From CAZGMC01 sp964526565 (lineage in GTDB: Bacteria; Pseudomonadota; Alphaproteobacteria; DSM-16000; Inquilinaceae): 31,676 nucleotides of DNA. The stretch is from NCBI GenBank assembly GCA_964526565.1, contig CAZGMC010000047.1:1-31676 (forward strand), written 5' to 3'. The translations under genes and the position numbers were made by a program. Under the pieces are notes generated by a model. The model worked only from the letters and a program-made list of their open reading frames with translations, had not been told where the DNA came from and searched no databases. Each line of letters starts with the position of its first letter. Within the stretch, counting starts at the first letter, position 1. Below, one piece after another: positions 7,119-15,127 of this stretch.

Positions 7119-7841
7119 GTGGCGAGCCCCCTGGAGCAGTTCGAAGTCAACCCGATCGTGCCGATCTACATCGGCAACCTCGACCTGTCGTTCACCAACT
7201 CGGCGCTGTTCATGGTGATCGTCGTCGCCGCGGTCACCGGACTGCTCGCCTACAGCACGCAGGGGCGCGCCCTGGTGCCGACGCGATGGCAATCCTTGGC
7301 CGAGGTCTTCTATGAAGTCATAGCGAACATGATACGCGACAATGTCGGCTCCGAGGGCCGGCGGTACTTCCCGTTCATCTTCACGCTGTTCATGTTTGTC
7401 CTGTTCGGCAACGCGATCGGTCTGATCCCCGGCAGCTTCACCATTACCAGCCACATCATCGTGACGTTCGCGCTGGCTTCGTTCATCTTTGTCGCCGTCA
7501 CGATCATCGGCTTCGCCCGTCACGGCGCCGGCTATCTGCGCATGTTCTTCCCGCACGGCGCGCCGTGGTGGACGGGAATCATCCTGATCCCGGTCGAGCT
7601 CGTCTCCTACCTGTCGCGCCCGATCAGCCTGTCGGTGCGTCTGTTCGCCAACATGACCGTCGGCCACGTGCTGCTGAAGGTCATGGCCGGCTTCGTCACC
7701 GCACTCGGCGTGTTCGGCATCATTCCGCTGGCCGGGCTTGTCGTCATCACGGCGCTGGAGATCATGATCGCGGTGATCCAGGCCTACGTGTTCACCATCC
7801 TGACCTGCGTCTACCTCAACGACGCGCTCAACCTGCACTGA
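7119..7841 (+). CDS. atpB: ATP synthase F0 subunit a
   Basis: Subunit a forms the two half-channels for protons against the c-ring in the cytoplasmic membrane. The GTG start at 7119 (VASPLEQFEVNP) is chosen because GGGAG lies eight bases upstream, and SPLEQFEV is the usual start in this class. The protein has 240 residues and five to six membrane helices. The essential arginine is seen in PISLSVRLFANMTVGH. The last helices (LAGLVVITALEIMIAVIQAYVFTIL) and the ending YLNDAL are typical. Length and motifs are normal, with no sign of Na+ specificity that can be read by eye. Confidence 0.95.
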   Translation: MASPLEQFEVNPIVPIYIGNLDLSFTNSALFMVIVVAAVTGLLAYSTQGRALVPTRWQSLAEVFYEVIANMIRDNVGSEGRRYFPFIFTLFMFVLFGNAIGLIPGSFTITSHIIVTFALASFIFVAVTIIGFARHGAGYLRMFFPHGAPWWTGIILIPVELVSYLSRPISLSVRLFANMTVGHVLLKVMAGFVTALGVFGIIPLAGLVVITALEIMIAVIQAYVFTILTCVYLNDALNLH

Positions 7842-7922
7842 TCCCATCCCCCGCCCGTCGGGCCGGCGCCGCCAGCGCGCGGCCGGCCCGCACCCCCAAA
7901 CCGCACCAGAAAGGACGATCAA

Positions 7923-8147
7923 ATGGAAGTCGAAGCGGCCAAATTCATCGGTGCCGGCCTTGCCGCCATCGGCATGATCGGCGCCGGTCTCGGCGTCGGC
8001 AACGTGTGGGCCAGCTACTTTGCTGCACTGGCGCGCAACCCCGCCTGCAAGGACGACATTGGCGGCACCATCTGGATCGGCTTTGCGGTGACCGAGGCCA
8101 TTGCGCTGTTCGCGCTGATCATCGGCCTGATCGCGCTGTTCGCCTGA
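7923..8147 (+). CDS. atpE: ATP synthase F0 subunit c
   Basis: This is the proteolipid of the rotor ring, 74 residues and two membrane hairpin helices. Helix 1 has the glycine-rich packing motif (GAGLAAIGMIGAGLGVGNV). The loop carries the conserved ARNP, and helix 2 holds the proton-binding glutamate in FAVTEAIALFALI. A strong AAAGGA lies before the ATG. It follows atpB by 81 bases. Nothing is unusual. Confidence 0.96.
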   Translation: MEVEAAKFIGAGLAAIGMIGAGLGVGNVWASYFAALARNPACKDDIGGTIWIGFAVTEAIALFALIIGLIALFA

Positions 8148-8227
8148 GGCCGTACCGTCAAGGGTGCGTCAACCGGGGGCACCGGGGCCGAGCCGGGCGC
8201 GCCGGCCCCGGGCCGGAGAGCATCGAG

Positions 8228-8830
8228 ATGCCGATATCGAGTCTTTCGACCATTGCCAGTCGCACCTTCTGTCTGGCCGTGGTGTTCGCCGTCCTGTACG
8301 TCCTGATGGCGCGGGACGTCCAGCCACATGTTGCGGAAGCGGTTGAGGAGCGGCCGGAACGGCTCGTCACTTTGGTTCAGCCCGGGTCCCTTGACTGGAT
8401 GGCCGATGCCGTCGCCGGCCAGCCCGAGTCGGCGCTGACCAAGACTGGCGATGAGGCTGCCAAGATACTGACTCAGGCCGGACAGGAGCCTGTTCAGCCG
8501 CCCCAAGCACGGGAGGCTGCGGAAACCGCCGAAGAGCATGAAGCTGGCCAACCCTCCAGCGGAATGCCGCAGTTCGATCCGTCGACATTCACCAGCCAGA
8601 TCTTCTGGCTGATTGTGACGTTTATTACTCTGTACTTCCTGATGGCGCGAATCGTGCTGCCGCGTATCGGTGAGGTGCTTGAGGAACGATCCGAACGCCT
8701 TGCTGCCGACCTGGACAAGGCCCAGGCCCTGAAGAAGGAGGCCGACGCCGTCGTTGCCCAGTACGAGGCGGCGCTGGCCAGGGCGCGCGACGAGGCCACC
8801 AGGGTGCTGACCGAGGCCGGGCAGGAGATC
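8228..8830 (+). repeat. Diverged in-frame tandem duplication within atpF'
   Basis: The segment 8228-8563 and the segment from 8564 encode related sequences offset by 112 residues (113 after a one-residue gap). Shared blocks are LY.LMAR.V.P (membrane exit), EER.ERL and ADAV..Q.E.AL, then LT.AGQE. Similarity fades after about residue 87 of the first copy (8490) and residue 200 of the second (about 8827). Confidence 0.85.
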
Positions 8831-9055
8831 AGCGAGGAGTCGAACCGGCGCCAGCAGGAGTTCAGCGCCGAGTTGGCCCGCAAGACGGCCGATGCCGAGG
8901 CGCGCATCGACGCGGCCAAGGAGGCGGCCAAGACCCAGGTGCGTGACATCGCCCAGGCCGCCGCCGGCGACATCGTCGAGAAGCTGACCGGGTCGTCGCC
9001 GGCCGACCAGACAGTCACGCGCAACGTCGATGCCGTCATGAAGGAGACCGTGTGA
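8228..9055 (+). CDS. atpF': ATP synthase F0 subunit b' with duplicated N-terminal half
   Basis: Subunit b' pairs with b to form the peripheral stalk. The frame from ATG 8228 (GGAGA eight bases upstream) encodes 275 residues, well above the usual 160 or so. Residues 113-275 (MPQFDPSTFTSQIFWLIV...) are a complete ordinary b' subunit: a membrane helix at about 123-140, LPRIGEVLEERSERL, then a long alanine/charged helix. Residues 1-112 are a diverged copy of its first half. By hand count, 24 of 46 residues match between 1-46 and 113-158, and 17 of 29 between 59-87 and 172-200. No stop separates the copies. An ATG at 8564 could start the normal-length protein internally, but its ribosome binding site is poor. 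The gene overlaps atpF (TGATG). The identity is certain; which start is used is open. Confidence 0.85.
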   Translation: MPISSLSTIASRTFCLAVVFAVLYVLMARDVQPHVAEAVEERPERLVTLVQPGSLDWMADAVAGQPESALTKTGDEAAKILTQAGQEPVQPPQAREAAETAEEHEAGQPSSGMPQFDPSTFTSQIFWLIVTFITLYFLMARIVLPRIGEVLEERSERLAADLDKAQALKKEADAVVAQYEAALARARDEATRVLTEAGQEISEESNRRQQEFSAELARKTADAEARIDAAKEAAKTQVRDIAQAAAGDIVEKLTGSSPADQTVTRNVDAVMKETV

Positions 9056-9699
9056 TGGAGCCCCTGGCCGAACAGCCGTTCCTGGTCGCCCAGGCGGAGC
9101 CTGAAACCGGGGCCGGGGAGGAGCCGTTCGCCGAGGCGCCGGTCCCCTATGATGGGCTGGCCGAGACGATCGAAGAGGGCGTAGCCGGCCCCGAGCATGC
9201 GGCCGAGCACGAGGGAGGCCTGCCCTTGGCCGAGATCTGGATGCTGCTGGCGCTGGGCATCCTGATCGCGCTGGCCTACCGGCCGGCCAAGCGGGCCATT
9301 CTCGGCGCCCTGGACGCTCGCGCCATCAAGATCAAGGCCGACCTTGACGAGGCGCAGCGCCTGCGCGAGGAGGCCCAGGCGACCCTGGCCAACTTCCAGC
9401 GCCGCCAGCGCGACGCCATGGCCGAGGCGGAGCAGATCGTCGCCCATGCCCGCCAGGATGCCGAGCGGCGGCGCGAGCAGGCGGCGCGCGACCTGGAGCA
9501 CACCCTGGAGCGGCGCGAGCAGCTTTCGATGGACCGCATTGCCCAGGCCGAAGCGGCCGCCGTCGCCGAGATCCGCGCCGTTGCCGTGGACATGGCGGTG
9601 GAGGCGGCGCGGCGCATGATCCGGCAGCAGGTCAAGGGCCAGAAGGCGGCTGCCCTGATCGACAGCTCGATCGAATCGCTGCCGGGCAATCTGCACTAG
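9055..9699 (+). CDS. atpF: ATP synthase F0 subunit b
   Basis: This is the second peripheral-stalk subunit, 214 residues. ATG 9055 overlaps the TGA of b' and has AAGGAG eight bases upstream, so the two are translationally coupled. An acidic N-terminal extension of about 58 residues (many Glu, Pro and Ala) precedes the single membrane helix LAEIWMLLALGILIALAYRP. A long coiled-coil-like helix follows (DEAQRLREEAQATLANFQ..., RREQAARDLEHTLERREQ). The acidic extension is longer than in most b subunits and would lie outside the membrane. The F1 genes do not follow, as is usual in alphaproteobacteria, where F0 and F1 operons are separate. Confidence 0.92.
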   Translation: MEPLAEQPFLVAQAEPETGAGEEPFAEAPVPYDGLAETIEEGVAGPEHAAEHEGGLPLAEIWMLLALGILIALAYRPAKRAILGALDARAIKIKADLDEAQRLREEAQATLANFQRRQRDAMAEAEQIVAHARQDAERRREQAARDLEHTLERREQLSMDRIAQAEAAAVAEIRAVAVDMAVEAARRMIRQQVKGQKAAALIDSSIESLPGNLH

Positions 9700-9794
9700 G
9701 ACCGCCGCAAGGCCGTTCCTCTGCCGCAATTCCGGCCGATCCTTTCGTTCCGCGGGCGCCGCCGGGCGCTCAAGGTGATCGTTCGGGCGAGGCC

Positions 9795-10925
9795 ATGGTC
9801 ATGACGGTTGCTGCTGACATCCTGCCGCTGCTGCGACGCTGGCGCCTGGTCCTGCCGGGAATGGCCGTGACGGCGTCCCTGGCAGCGGGGCTTGCCTCCC
9901 CTGCCCTCGCCACCGCGGACGAGGTGCCGGAGGCGCGCGGCGTCGCGGGCGAACACGCGCCCGGCCAGGAGACAGCGGACCAGGAGACAGCGGACCAGGA
10001 GACAGCGGACCGGGACTCGGCCGGCACGTTCACGCTGATCTTCGAGAACGACCTGCTGGCCAACACCGACCGGCACTACACCAACGGCATCCGCCTGTCC
10101 TGGATCCCGGCCGGGGAGGCGCCGCGCTGGGCCGAGGCCGTTGCCGATTTCCTGCCGATCTTCCCCGAAGAGCGCGACGTGCACGTAACCTGGTCGCTCG
10201 GTCAGAGCATGTTCACGCCCGAGAACATCAGCATCAGCCCGCCCCTCCCCGATGACCGGCCCTATGCCGGCTGGCTGCATGGCACGGCGACCCTGGTCTC
10301 GGTGTCGGAGGCCCATGTCGATGCGCTGGAGCTGGCCCTGGGCGTGGTCGGCCCGGCCTCGCTGGCCGCCGAGACGCAGAAGTTGGTCCACGAGATCATC
10401 GGCTCACAGGACCCCAAGGGCTGGGAGTTCCAGCTGGAGAACGAACCCGGCGTCGTGCTCAGCTACGAGCGGCGCTTCGTCGGCCTGCCGCAATGGCAGC
10501 TCGGCCCGGTCCAGGTCGACGCCGTCCCCTATGCCGGCGGTGCGCTGGGCAACATCATCACGCAGGCCTATGCCGGCGGCGTGGTACGGCTGGGCCAGAA
10601 CATGCCCGGCGACTTCGGGCCGCCGCGCATCCGCCTGGGCGCCCCGAACATCGACCTCTTCGAGCCGAGCGCGGGGTTCGGCTGGTACCTGTTCTTCGGC
10701 ACCGAGGGCCGGGCCGTGGCGCGCAACATCTTCCTCGACGGCAACACGTTCCGCGACAGCCCCGGCGTCGACCGCAAGCCGCTGGTCGGCGACCTGGCGG
10801 CCGGGGCGGCCATTACCTATAACGGCTTGCGGCTGTCCTACACCCACGTCATGCGCAGCGAGGAATTCGACGGCCAGGACGATCCCGACTCGTTCGGCTC
10901 GATCAGCCTGTCCATCGAGTTCTGA
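9795..10925 (+). CDS. lpxR: LpxR-like lipid A 3'-O-deacylase (DUF2219 family)
   Basis: LpxR is an outer-membrane beta-barrel that removes the 3'-acyloxyacyl chain of lipid A. The 376-residue protein has a signal peptide (hydrophobic core at about 18-38, cleavage near ALA-TADE). A linker with three QETAD repeats follows. The family signature is present: ENDLLANTDRHYTNG (84-98) with the Asn-Asp pair, and DDRPYAGWLHG (153-163) with a histidine, as expected from the catalytic residues known in Salmonella LpxR. Alternating amphipathic strands follow, and the protein ends ISLSIEF, an aromatic C-terminal residue typical of barrels inserted by BamA. It lies 95 bases after atpF without a visible terminator, so some readthrough from the F0 operon is possible. 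Confidence 0.85.
   Translation: MVMTVAADILPLLRRWRLVLPGMAVTASLAAGLASPALATADEVPEARGVAGEHAPGQETADQETADQETADRDSAGTFTLIFENDLLANTDRHYTNGIRLSWIPAGEAPRWAEAVADFLPIFPEERDVHVTWSLGQSMFTPENISISPPLPDDRPYAGWLHGTATLVSVSEAHVDALELALGVVGPASLAAETQKLVHEIIGSQDPKGWEFQLENEPGVVLSYERRFVGLPQWQLGPVQVDAVPYAGGALGNIITQAYAGGVVRLGQNMPGDFGPPRIRLGAPNIDLFEPSAGFGWYLFFGTEGRAVARNIFLDGNTFRDSPGVDRKPLVGDLAAGAAITYNGLRLSYTHVMRSEEFDGQDDPDSFGSISLSIEF
9966..10010 (+). repeat. 15-bp in-frame tandem repeat encoding QETAD
   Basis: Three perfect copies of CAGGAGACAGCGGAC lie in the linker between signal peptide and barrel of the LpxR-like gene. The perfect identity points to recent amplification. Confidence 0.95.
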
Positions 10926-10934
10926 GCGCGCCTC

Positions 10935-10979
10935 CGGCACTGTCCGGCCCGGCACTCTTCCGGCCGGCACTGTCCCGGC
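10935..10979. repeat. 15-bp tandem repeat, 3 copies, just after lpxR
   Basis: Three units near CGGCACTGTCCGGCC lie at 10935-10949, 10950-10964 and 10965-10979, beginning nine bases after the lpxR stop codon. The remainder of 10926-11098 holds only the binding site for the next gene. Confidence 0.85.
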
Positions 10980-11098
10980 GGGCATCGATGCCGACCAATG
11001 GACGAAGCCGTAGAGCCTGACGGACAGGTTGAAGCATCGCGCCCGCCTCCGTATGCAGGACAGCGATGGTTCCCTTCTCTCGGCTTGGAGGTCCGGTG

Positions 11099-12121
11099 AT
11101 GCGGCGTTTCCCCCAGCACGACCGGGACGGCGCCGGGCGGCGCGCCGACTGCGGCCCGGCCAGGCATCCTCTCTCGCGCCGCACGGTGCTGGCGGCCGGC
11201 ACCGCGGCGGCAGCTTCGCTGGCGGCCCTGCCGGTCCTGCGGCCGGGCTCCGCGCACGCCCAGGACGAGGCGGAGCGGGTGATCGATGTCGGCCCCGACC
11301 AGTTCTATCAGTCGCCGAGCGAGGCCGCCAACGTGGTCCAGGACGGCTACACCGTGCGGATCGCGCCGGGCGAATACGTCGACTGCGCCAGCTGGAACGC
11401 CAACAACCTGACCATCATCGCGCCGGAAGGCGGCGTGCACGTCCGCGACCGCACCTGCGAGCGCAAGGGCATCTGGGTGGTCTCCGGCAACGACATCGTC
11501 GTCGAGGGCATCACCTTCTCCGGCGCCCGCGTGCCCGACAACAACGGCGCCGGCATCCGCGGCCAGGGCCGCAATCTGACGGTGCGCGGCTGCACGTTCA
11601 TCGACAACCAGCTCGGCATGCTGATCAACCCGGACCGCGACAGCACGGTCATCATCGACGGCTGCACGTTCGAGCGCAACGGCCGCTCGCACGGCGTCTA
11701 TGCCCTGGAGATCGGGCGACTGCGGGTGGAGAATTCGACCTTCCGCGCCCACCAGATCAGCCACAACATCAAATCGCGGGCGCTGGTCACGGAGGTGGTC
11801 AACAACGTCATCGAGGACGGCCAGGAAGGCTCGAGCAGCTACATGGTCGACATTCCCTTCGGCGGCACCGTGACCATCACCGGCAACACCATGCAGAAGG
11901 GCCCCAACACGGACAACGCCAGCACCGCCATCTTCATCGGCGCCGAGGGCATCCGCCAGCCGAGCGAGGAGATCTTTGTTGCCGAAAACGTGTTCCGGAA
12001 CGACGGCCCGGTCCGCTGCGTCTTTGTTCGCAACCGTGCGGACACGCCGGCCATCCTGCAGCGCAACCGCCTGATCGGCGCCGTGAACCCGCTCGAAGGA
12101 CCGGGCGAGCTGGTGCCTTGA
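11099..12121 (+). CDS. Tat-exported right-handed beta-helix protein
   Basis: The protein has 340 residues. ATG 11099 has GGAGG eight bases upstream. The N-terminus has a twin-arginine signal (LSRRTVLAAGTAAAASLAAL, cleavage after AHA), so it is exported folded. The mature part is a parallel beta-helix like pectate lyases and periplasmic copper/nitrous-oxide maturation helices. Repeated coils of about 22-25 residues are seen, for example NLTIIAPEGGVHVRD, NDIVVEGITFSG, NLTVRGCTFIDNQ and TVIIDGCTFERNG. Paired cysteines sit at similar coil positions. I see no pectate lyase catalytic set and do not name a substrate. The following DUF547 gene is on the same strand, but the 127-base gap leaves co-transcription uncertain. 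Confidence 0.75.
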   Translation: MRRFPQHDRDGAGRRADCGPARHPLSRRTVLAAGTAAAASLAALPVLRPGSAHAQDEAERVIDVGPDQFYQSPSEAANVVQDGYTVRIAPGEYVDCASWNANNLTIIAPEGGVHVRDRTCERKGIWVVSGNDIVVEGITFSGARVPDNNGAGIRGQGRNLTVRGCTFIDNQLGMLINPDRDSTVIIDGCTFERNGRSHGVYALEIGRLRVENSTFRAHQISHNIKSRALVTEVVNNVIEDGQEGSSSYMVDIPFGGTVTITGNTMQKGPNTDNASTAIFIGAEGIRQPSEEIFVAENVFRNDGPVRCVFVRNRADTPAILQRNRLIGAVNPLEGPGELVP

Positions 12122-12248
12122 CACCGCCGGCAGCATCCGGCCGGTGGCCGGCCCATCCGGTCACCGCGTCGTGATGCGCCGTCATTTGGCACCCTGCCGA
12201 CACCGCACCATCTCGTTCCGGGAGTGGGGAAACGGATGGAAGGTCAGC

Positions 12249-13106
12249 ATGCATCGGCGGATGCTCCTCGGCACGGCAGGTGCCATTGCGCTGCTCGGAT
12301 ATGCCAGCCCTGCGCCGGGACAACTTTTTGGTGCACCCCGAGCCGAGCCTTGGCCGCGCTGGCAGGCCCATGACCCCTCCAACACCGGGCGTATCGACCA
12401 CGGGGCCTGGGACACGCTTGTGGCGCGCTACGTGTCGTCCCATCGCGACGGCATCAACCGTGTCGACTATGCCGGCTGGGCCGCCAGCGGCCGCGCCGAA
12501 CTGCGCGCCTACCTGGAGGCCCTGGCGGCAATCCCGGTCAGCGGCCATGCCCGGCCGGATCAGTTCGCCTACTGGGTCAACCTCTATAATGCGCTGACGG
12601 TGGACATCGTCCTGGAGCACTATCCGGTCGACAGCATTCTCGACATCGACATCTCGCCGGGCCTGTTCTCGGTCGGCCCGTGGGGTCGTGAGCTGATCAG
12701 CGTCGAGGGCGTGGCGCTGACCCTGGACGACATAGAGCACCGCATCCTGCGGCCGATCTGGCGCGACCCGCGCATTCACTATGCCGTGAACTGCGCCTCC
12801 CTGGGCTGCCCCAACCTGCAGCGCCAAGCCTTCACCGCCGCCACCGCCGGCCGCCAGCTCGACGCGGGCGCGCGGGCCTATGTCAACCATCCCCGCGGCG
12901 CCGCGGTCCGCGACGGGCGCCTCCACGTCGCCAGCATCTACGAATGGTTCAAGGCGGACTTCGGCGGCAGCGACAGCGGCGTGATTGCCCACCTGCGGCG
13001 CCATGCCGAACCGGCACTGGCCGCGGAGCTGACCGGCATTACCCGCATCCACGACGATTCCTACGACTGGAGCTTGAACGGCACGGCGGAGAGCGGCGCC
13101 GGATAG
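12249..13106 (+). CDS. DUF547 family exported protein
   Basis: The protein has 285 residues. ATG 12249 has GGAAGG close upstream and starts a signal peptide (MHRRMLLGTAGAIALLGYASPAPG). The mature protein carries the DUF547 signature: FAYWVNLYNALTVDIVLEHYPVDSI, then HYAVNCASLGCPNL, and finally IYEWFKADFGG. The ASLGCP cysteine and the asparagines of WVNLYNA are the most conserved points in this family. The function of DUF547 is not established; a hydrolase-like role has been suggested for some members. The length is normal. Confidence 0.85.
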   Translation: MHRRMLLGTAGAIALLGYASPAPGQLFGAPRAEPWPRWQAHDPSNTGRIDHGAWDTLVARYVSSHRDGINRVDYAGWAASGRAELRAYLEALAAIPVSGHARPDQFAYWVNLYNALTVDIVLEHYPVDSILDIDISPGLFSVGPWGRELISVEGVALTLDDIEHRILRPIWRDPRIHYAVNCASLGCPNLQRQAFTAATAGRQLDAGARAYVNHPRGAAVRDGRLHVASIYEWFKADFGGSDSGVIAHLRRHAEPALAAELTGITRIHDDSYDWSLNGTAESGAG

Positions 13107-13156
13107 GCGCTTGGCCGCGTTGACACGGCGCGGACGGCAGGGCCATAACGGCTGTC

Positions 13157-13915
13157 ATGACTGCCGCCCTCAAGGCCATCCACCGCTATCCCGTCAAAGG
13201 CCTGGCCGCCGAGCCGCTGGACCGGGTGACGCTGGAGCCCGGTCACGGCGTACCGCACGACCGCCGCTTTGCCATTTCCCACGGCGCCAGCCGGTACGAT
13301 CCGTTTGCCCCTGCCTGGCAACCCAAGCAGCAGTTCCTCAACCTGATGAAGCACGAGTGGCTGGCGCAGATCGGCGTCGGCTTCGACGAAGCGACCGGCG
13401 TGCTGACGATCAGCCGTCACGGCCGGCCCGTGGCCGCCGCCGACGCGACGACGCCCATGGGGCGCGAGATCATCAACCAGTTCCTGGCCGGCTTCGTGCG
13501 CGACCGGGCGCCGGGGCCGTGCCGGCTGGTCGAGACGCCGGGCCTGTCGTTCACCGACACGAAGGAGAACTTCGTGTCGATCATCAGCATGGCGTCGCTG
13601 GCCGACCTGGAACGGGTCACGCGCCGGCCCGTCGACCCGCGGCGCTTCCGCGGCAACCTGCTGATCGGCGACCTGCCGCCGTGGACCGAGGTGTCGTGGG
13701 TGGGCCGCACCGTCGAGGCGGGTGCGGCACGCCTTAGGGTTGTCGAACCCATCGCCCGCTGCGCCGCGACGACCGTCAACCCGGACACCGCGGAACGAGA
13801 TCTCAATGTGCTGAAGGCCTTGTGCACCGGGTTCGACCACAATGAATGCGGCGTCTATGCCGAGGTCGTGACCGGCGGCACACTGACAATCGGCGACCGG
13901 ATCGCGCCTGCTTGA
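13157..13915 (+). CDS. MOSC-domain protein
   Basis: The protein has 252 residues. It begins with the MOSC N-terminal beta-barrel (AIHRYPVKGL.AEPLDRVTLEPGHGVPHDRRFAI) and continues with the MOSC domain proper (RRFRGNLLIG, then VVEPIARCAATTVNPDTAERD). The conserved cysteine in IARCAATTVNP matches the residue thought to bind the molybdenum cofactor sulfur in MOSC proteins. Members include sulfur carriers and mARC-type or YiiM-type N-hydroxylated substrate reductases. Which activity applies cannot be read from the sequence. It ends 65 bases before the convergent DUF4167 gene. Confidence 0.85.
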   Translation: MTAALKAIHRYPVKGLAAEPLDRVTLEPGHGVPHDRRFAISHGASRYDPFAPAWQPKQQFLNLMKHEWLAQIGVGFDEATGVLTISRHGRPVAAADATTPMGREIINQFLAGFVRDRAPGPCRLVETPGLSFTDTKENFVSIISMASLADLERVTRRPVDPRRFRGNLLIGDLPPWTEVSWVGRTVEAGAARLRVVEPIARCAATTVNPDTAERDLNVLKALCTGFDHNECGVYAEVVTGGTLTIGDRIAPA

Positions 13916-13980
13916 ACGTGCCACCCGACATGCCGCCCGGCCAAGCGCATATCCTGGAGGCCGTCCCGTATCGCGATCGG

Positions 13981-14969
13981 CTACTCGCCGTCGGCCTCGC
14001 CGACCGAAACGTCCGTCCCCTCGGCGCTGCCGTTGCCGGTGGTGCGGCGCTGACGCGGCATGCGGCGTCGCGGCCGCGTCGGCCGTGCGCCTTCCTGATC
14101 GTCGCCCTCGCCGGCCGGGGCACCGACCGGTGCCAGCTCCGTGATGGGGCTGGAGTCGCCTTCGAGATCGCTCTCGGCGTCGTCCGTCTGGCGCGGATCT
14201 TCGCCGAATTCCAGCTCGGGCGGCGGCAGATCACGCGGATCGAGATCTCGATGGCTGCGCTCGCGCTGGCCACCTTCACGCTGGCCGTTGTCGCGCTGGC
14301 CGCCATCGCGCTGGCCGCCTTCGCGCTGGCCGCCTTCGCGCTGGCCGTTGTCGCGGGATGCGGCGTCCCTGGCGGCACCTTCGCGCTGGCCACCGTCGTG
14401 CTGGCCGCCTTCGCGCTGGCCGTTGTCGCGCTGGCCGCCTTCGCGCTGGCCGTTGTCGCGCTGGCCGCCTTCGCGCTGGCCGTTNNNNNNNNNNNNNNNN
14501 NNNNNNNNNNNNNNNNNNNNNNNNNNNNNNNNNNNNNNNNNNNNNNNNNNNNNNNNNNNNNNNNNNNNNNNNNNNNNNNNNNNNGCTGGCCGCCTTCGCG
14601 CTGGCCGTTGTCGCGCTGGCCGCCTTCGCGCTGGCCGTTGTCGCGCTGGCCGCCTTCGCGCGTGGCGCTCTCCCGCGGCTGCTCGTACTGCGGCCGCTCT
14701 GCCTGATTGTACGCTTCGTTGATGGCGTTGATGATCCGATAGTAGTGTTCCGCATGCTGGAGGTAGTTCTCCGACATGATGCGGTCACCGGCGGCCGAGG
14801 CATCGCGCGCCAGGGTCAGGTATCTTTCGTGCACCTGATAGGCGTTGCCCCTGATCCGCACCTCCGGACCATTGCTGTCGAAGGTCTGGTTCCGATTGGG
14901 CAGGTTCGGACGGCGGTTGGGACTGCTGCTGCGCCCGCGTGCTCGCCTCGAGTTCGGTCCTTGTCTCAT
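13981..14969 (-). CDS. DUF4167 protein, interrupted by an assembly gap
   Basis: The first 90 residues (MRQGPNSRRARGRSS..., then RNQTFDSNGPEVRIRGNAYQVHERYLTLARDA, then SENYLQHAEHYYRIINA) are the conserved DUF4167 domain of alphaproteobacteria. A low-complexity centre made of REGGQ and RDNGQ pentapeptides follows. It is cut by 100 N, after which the true frame resumes as the same repeats. An acidic segment (DPRDLPPPELEFGEDPRQ) and a basic end (RPTRPRRRMPRQRR) follow, with TAG at 13981-13983. The continuation in this frame after the gap makes a normal DUF4167 protein. It stands downstream of prfA-prmC, its usual place in this class. Its function is unknown; the basic ends suggest nucleic acid binding. 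Confidence 0.8.
14290..14660 (-). repeat. 15-bp in-frame repeat array (REGGQ/RDNGQ), gapped
   Basis: On the coding strand, alternating 15-base units read REGGQ and RDNGQ, with nearly identical codons, on both sides of the N run. The array ends in degenerate units (HDGGQ, REGAA) at its 3' part. The true copy number is unknown because the gap lies in the array. Confidence 0.9.
14485..14584. other. Assembly gap of 100 N inside a tandem repeat
   Basis: The gap is flanked by identical repeat units, so it probably results from reads that could not span the array. The real sequence may be longer or shorter than 100 bases. Confidence 0.98.
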
Positions 14970-15127
14970 TAACGTCCAGCTTCGCCTAGTTGAGGTATGG
15001 GTGCGCTAATGTGCTTTCCCGACCCGGCACGTGGCGCACACCGGCCTGCCAGCAGAAACCGAGGTTCTGCAAACAATTCAATGCCGGGGCCGACCTGGAA
15101 TCGCCACGCTCATCCGGATAGTGCCTG

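Noticed and set aside
10838..12136. Long minus-strand frame opposite the beta-helix gene
   Set aside because: It is antisense to a protein with a Tat signal and regular beta-helix coils, and it runs through several unrelated regions.
14274..14660. Possible CRISPR array
   Set aside because: The repeat is a direct tandem of 15 bp without spacers and encodes in-frame pentapeptides of DUF4167.
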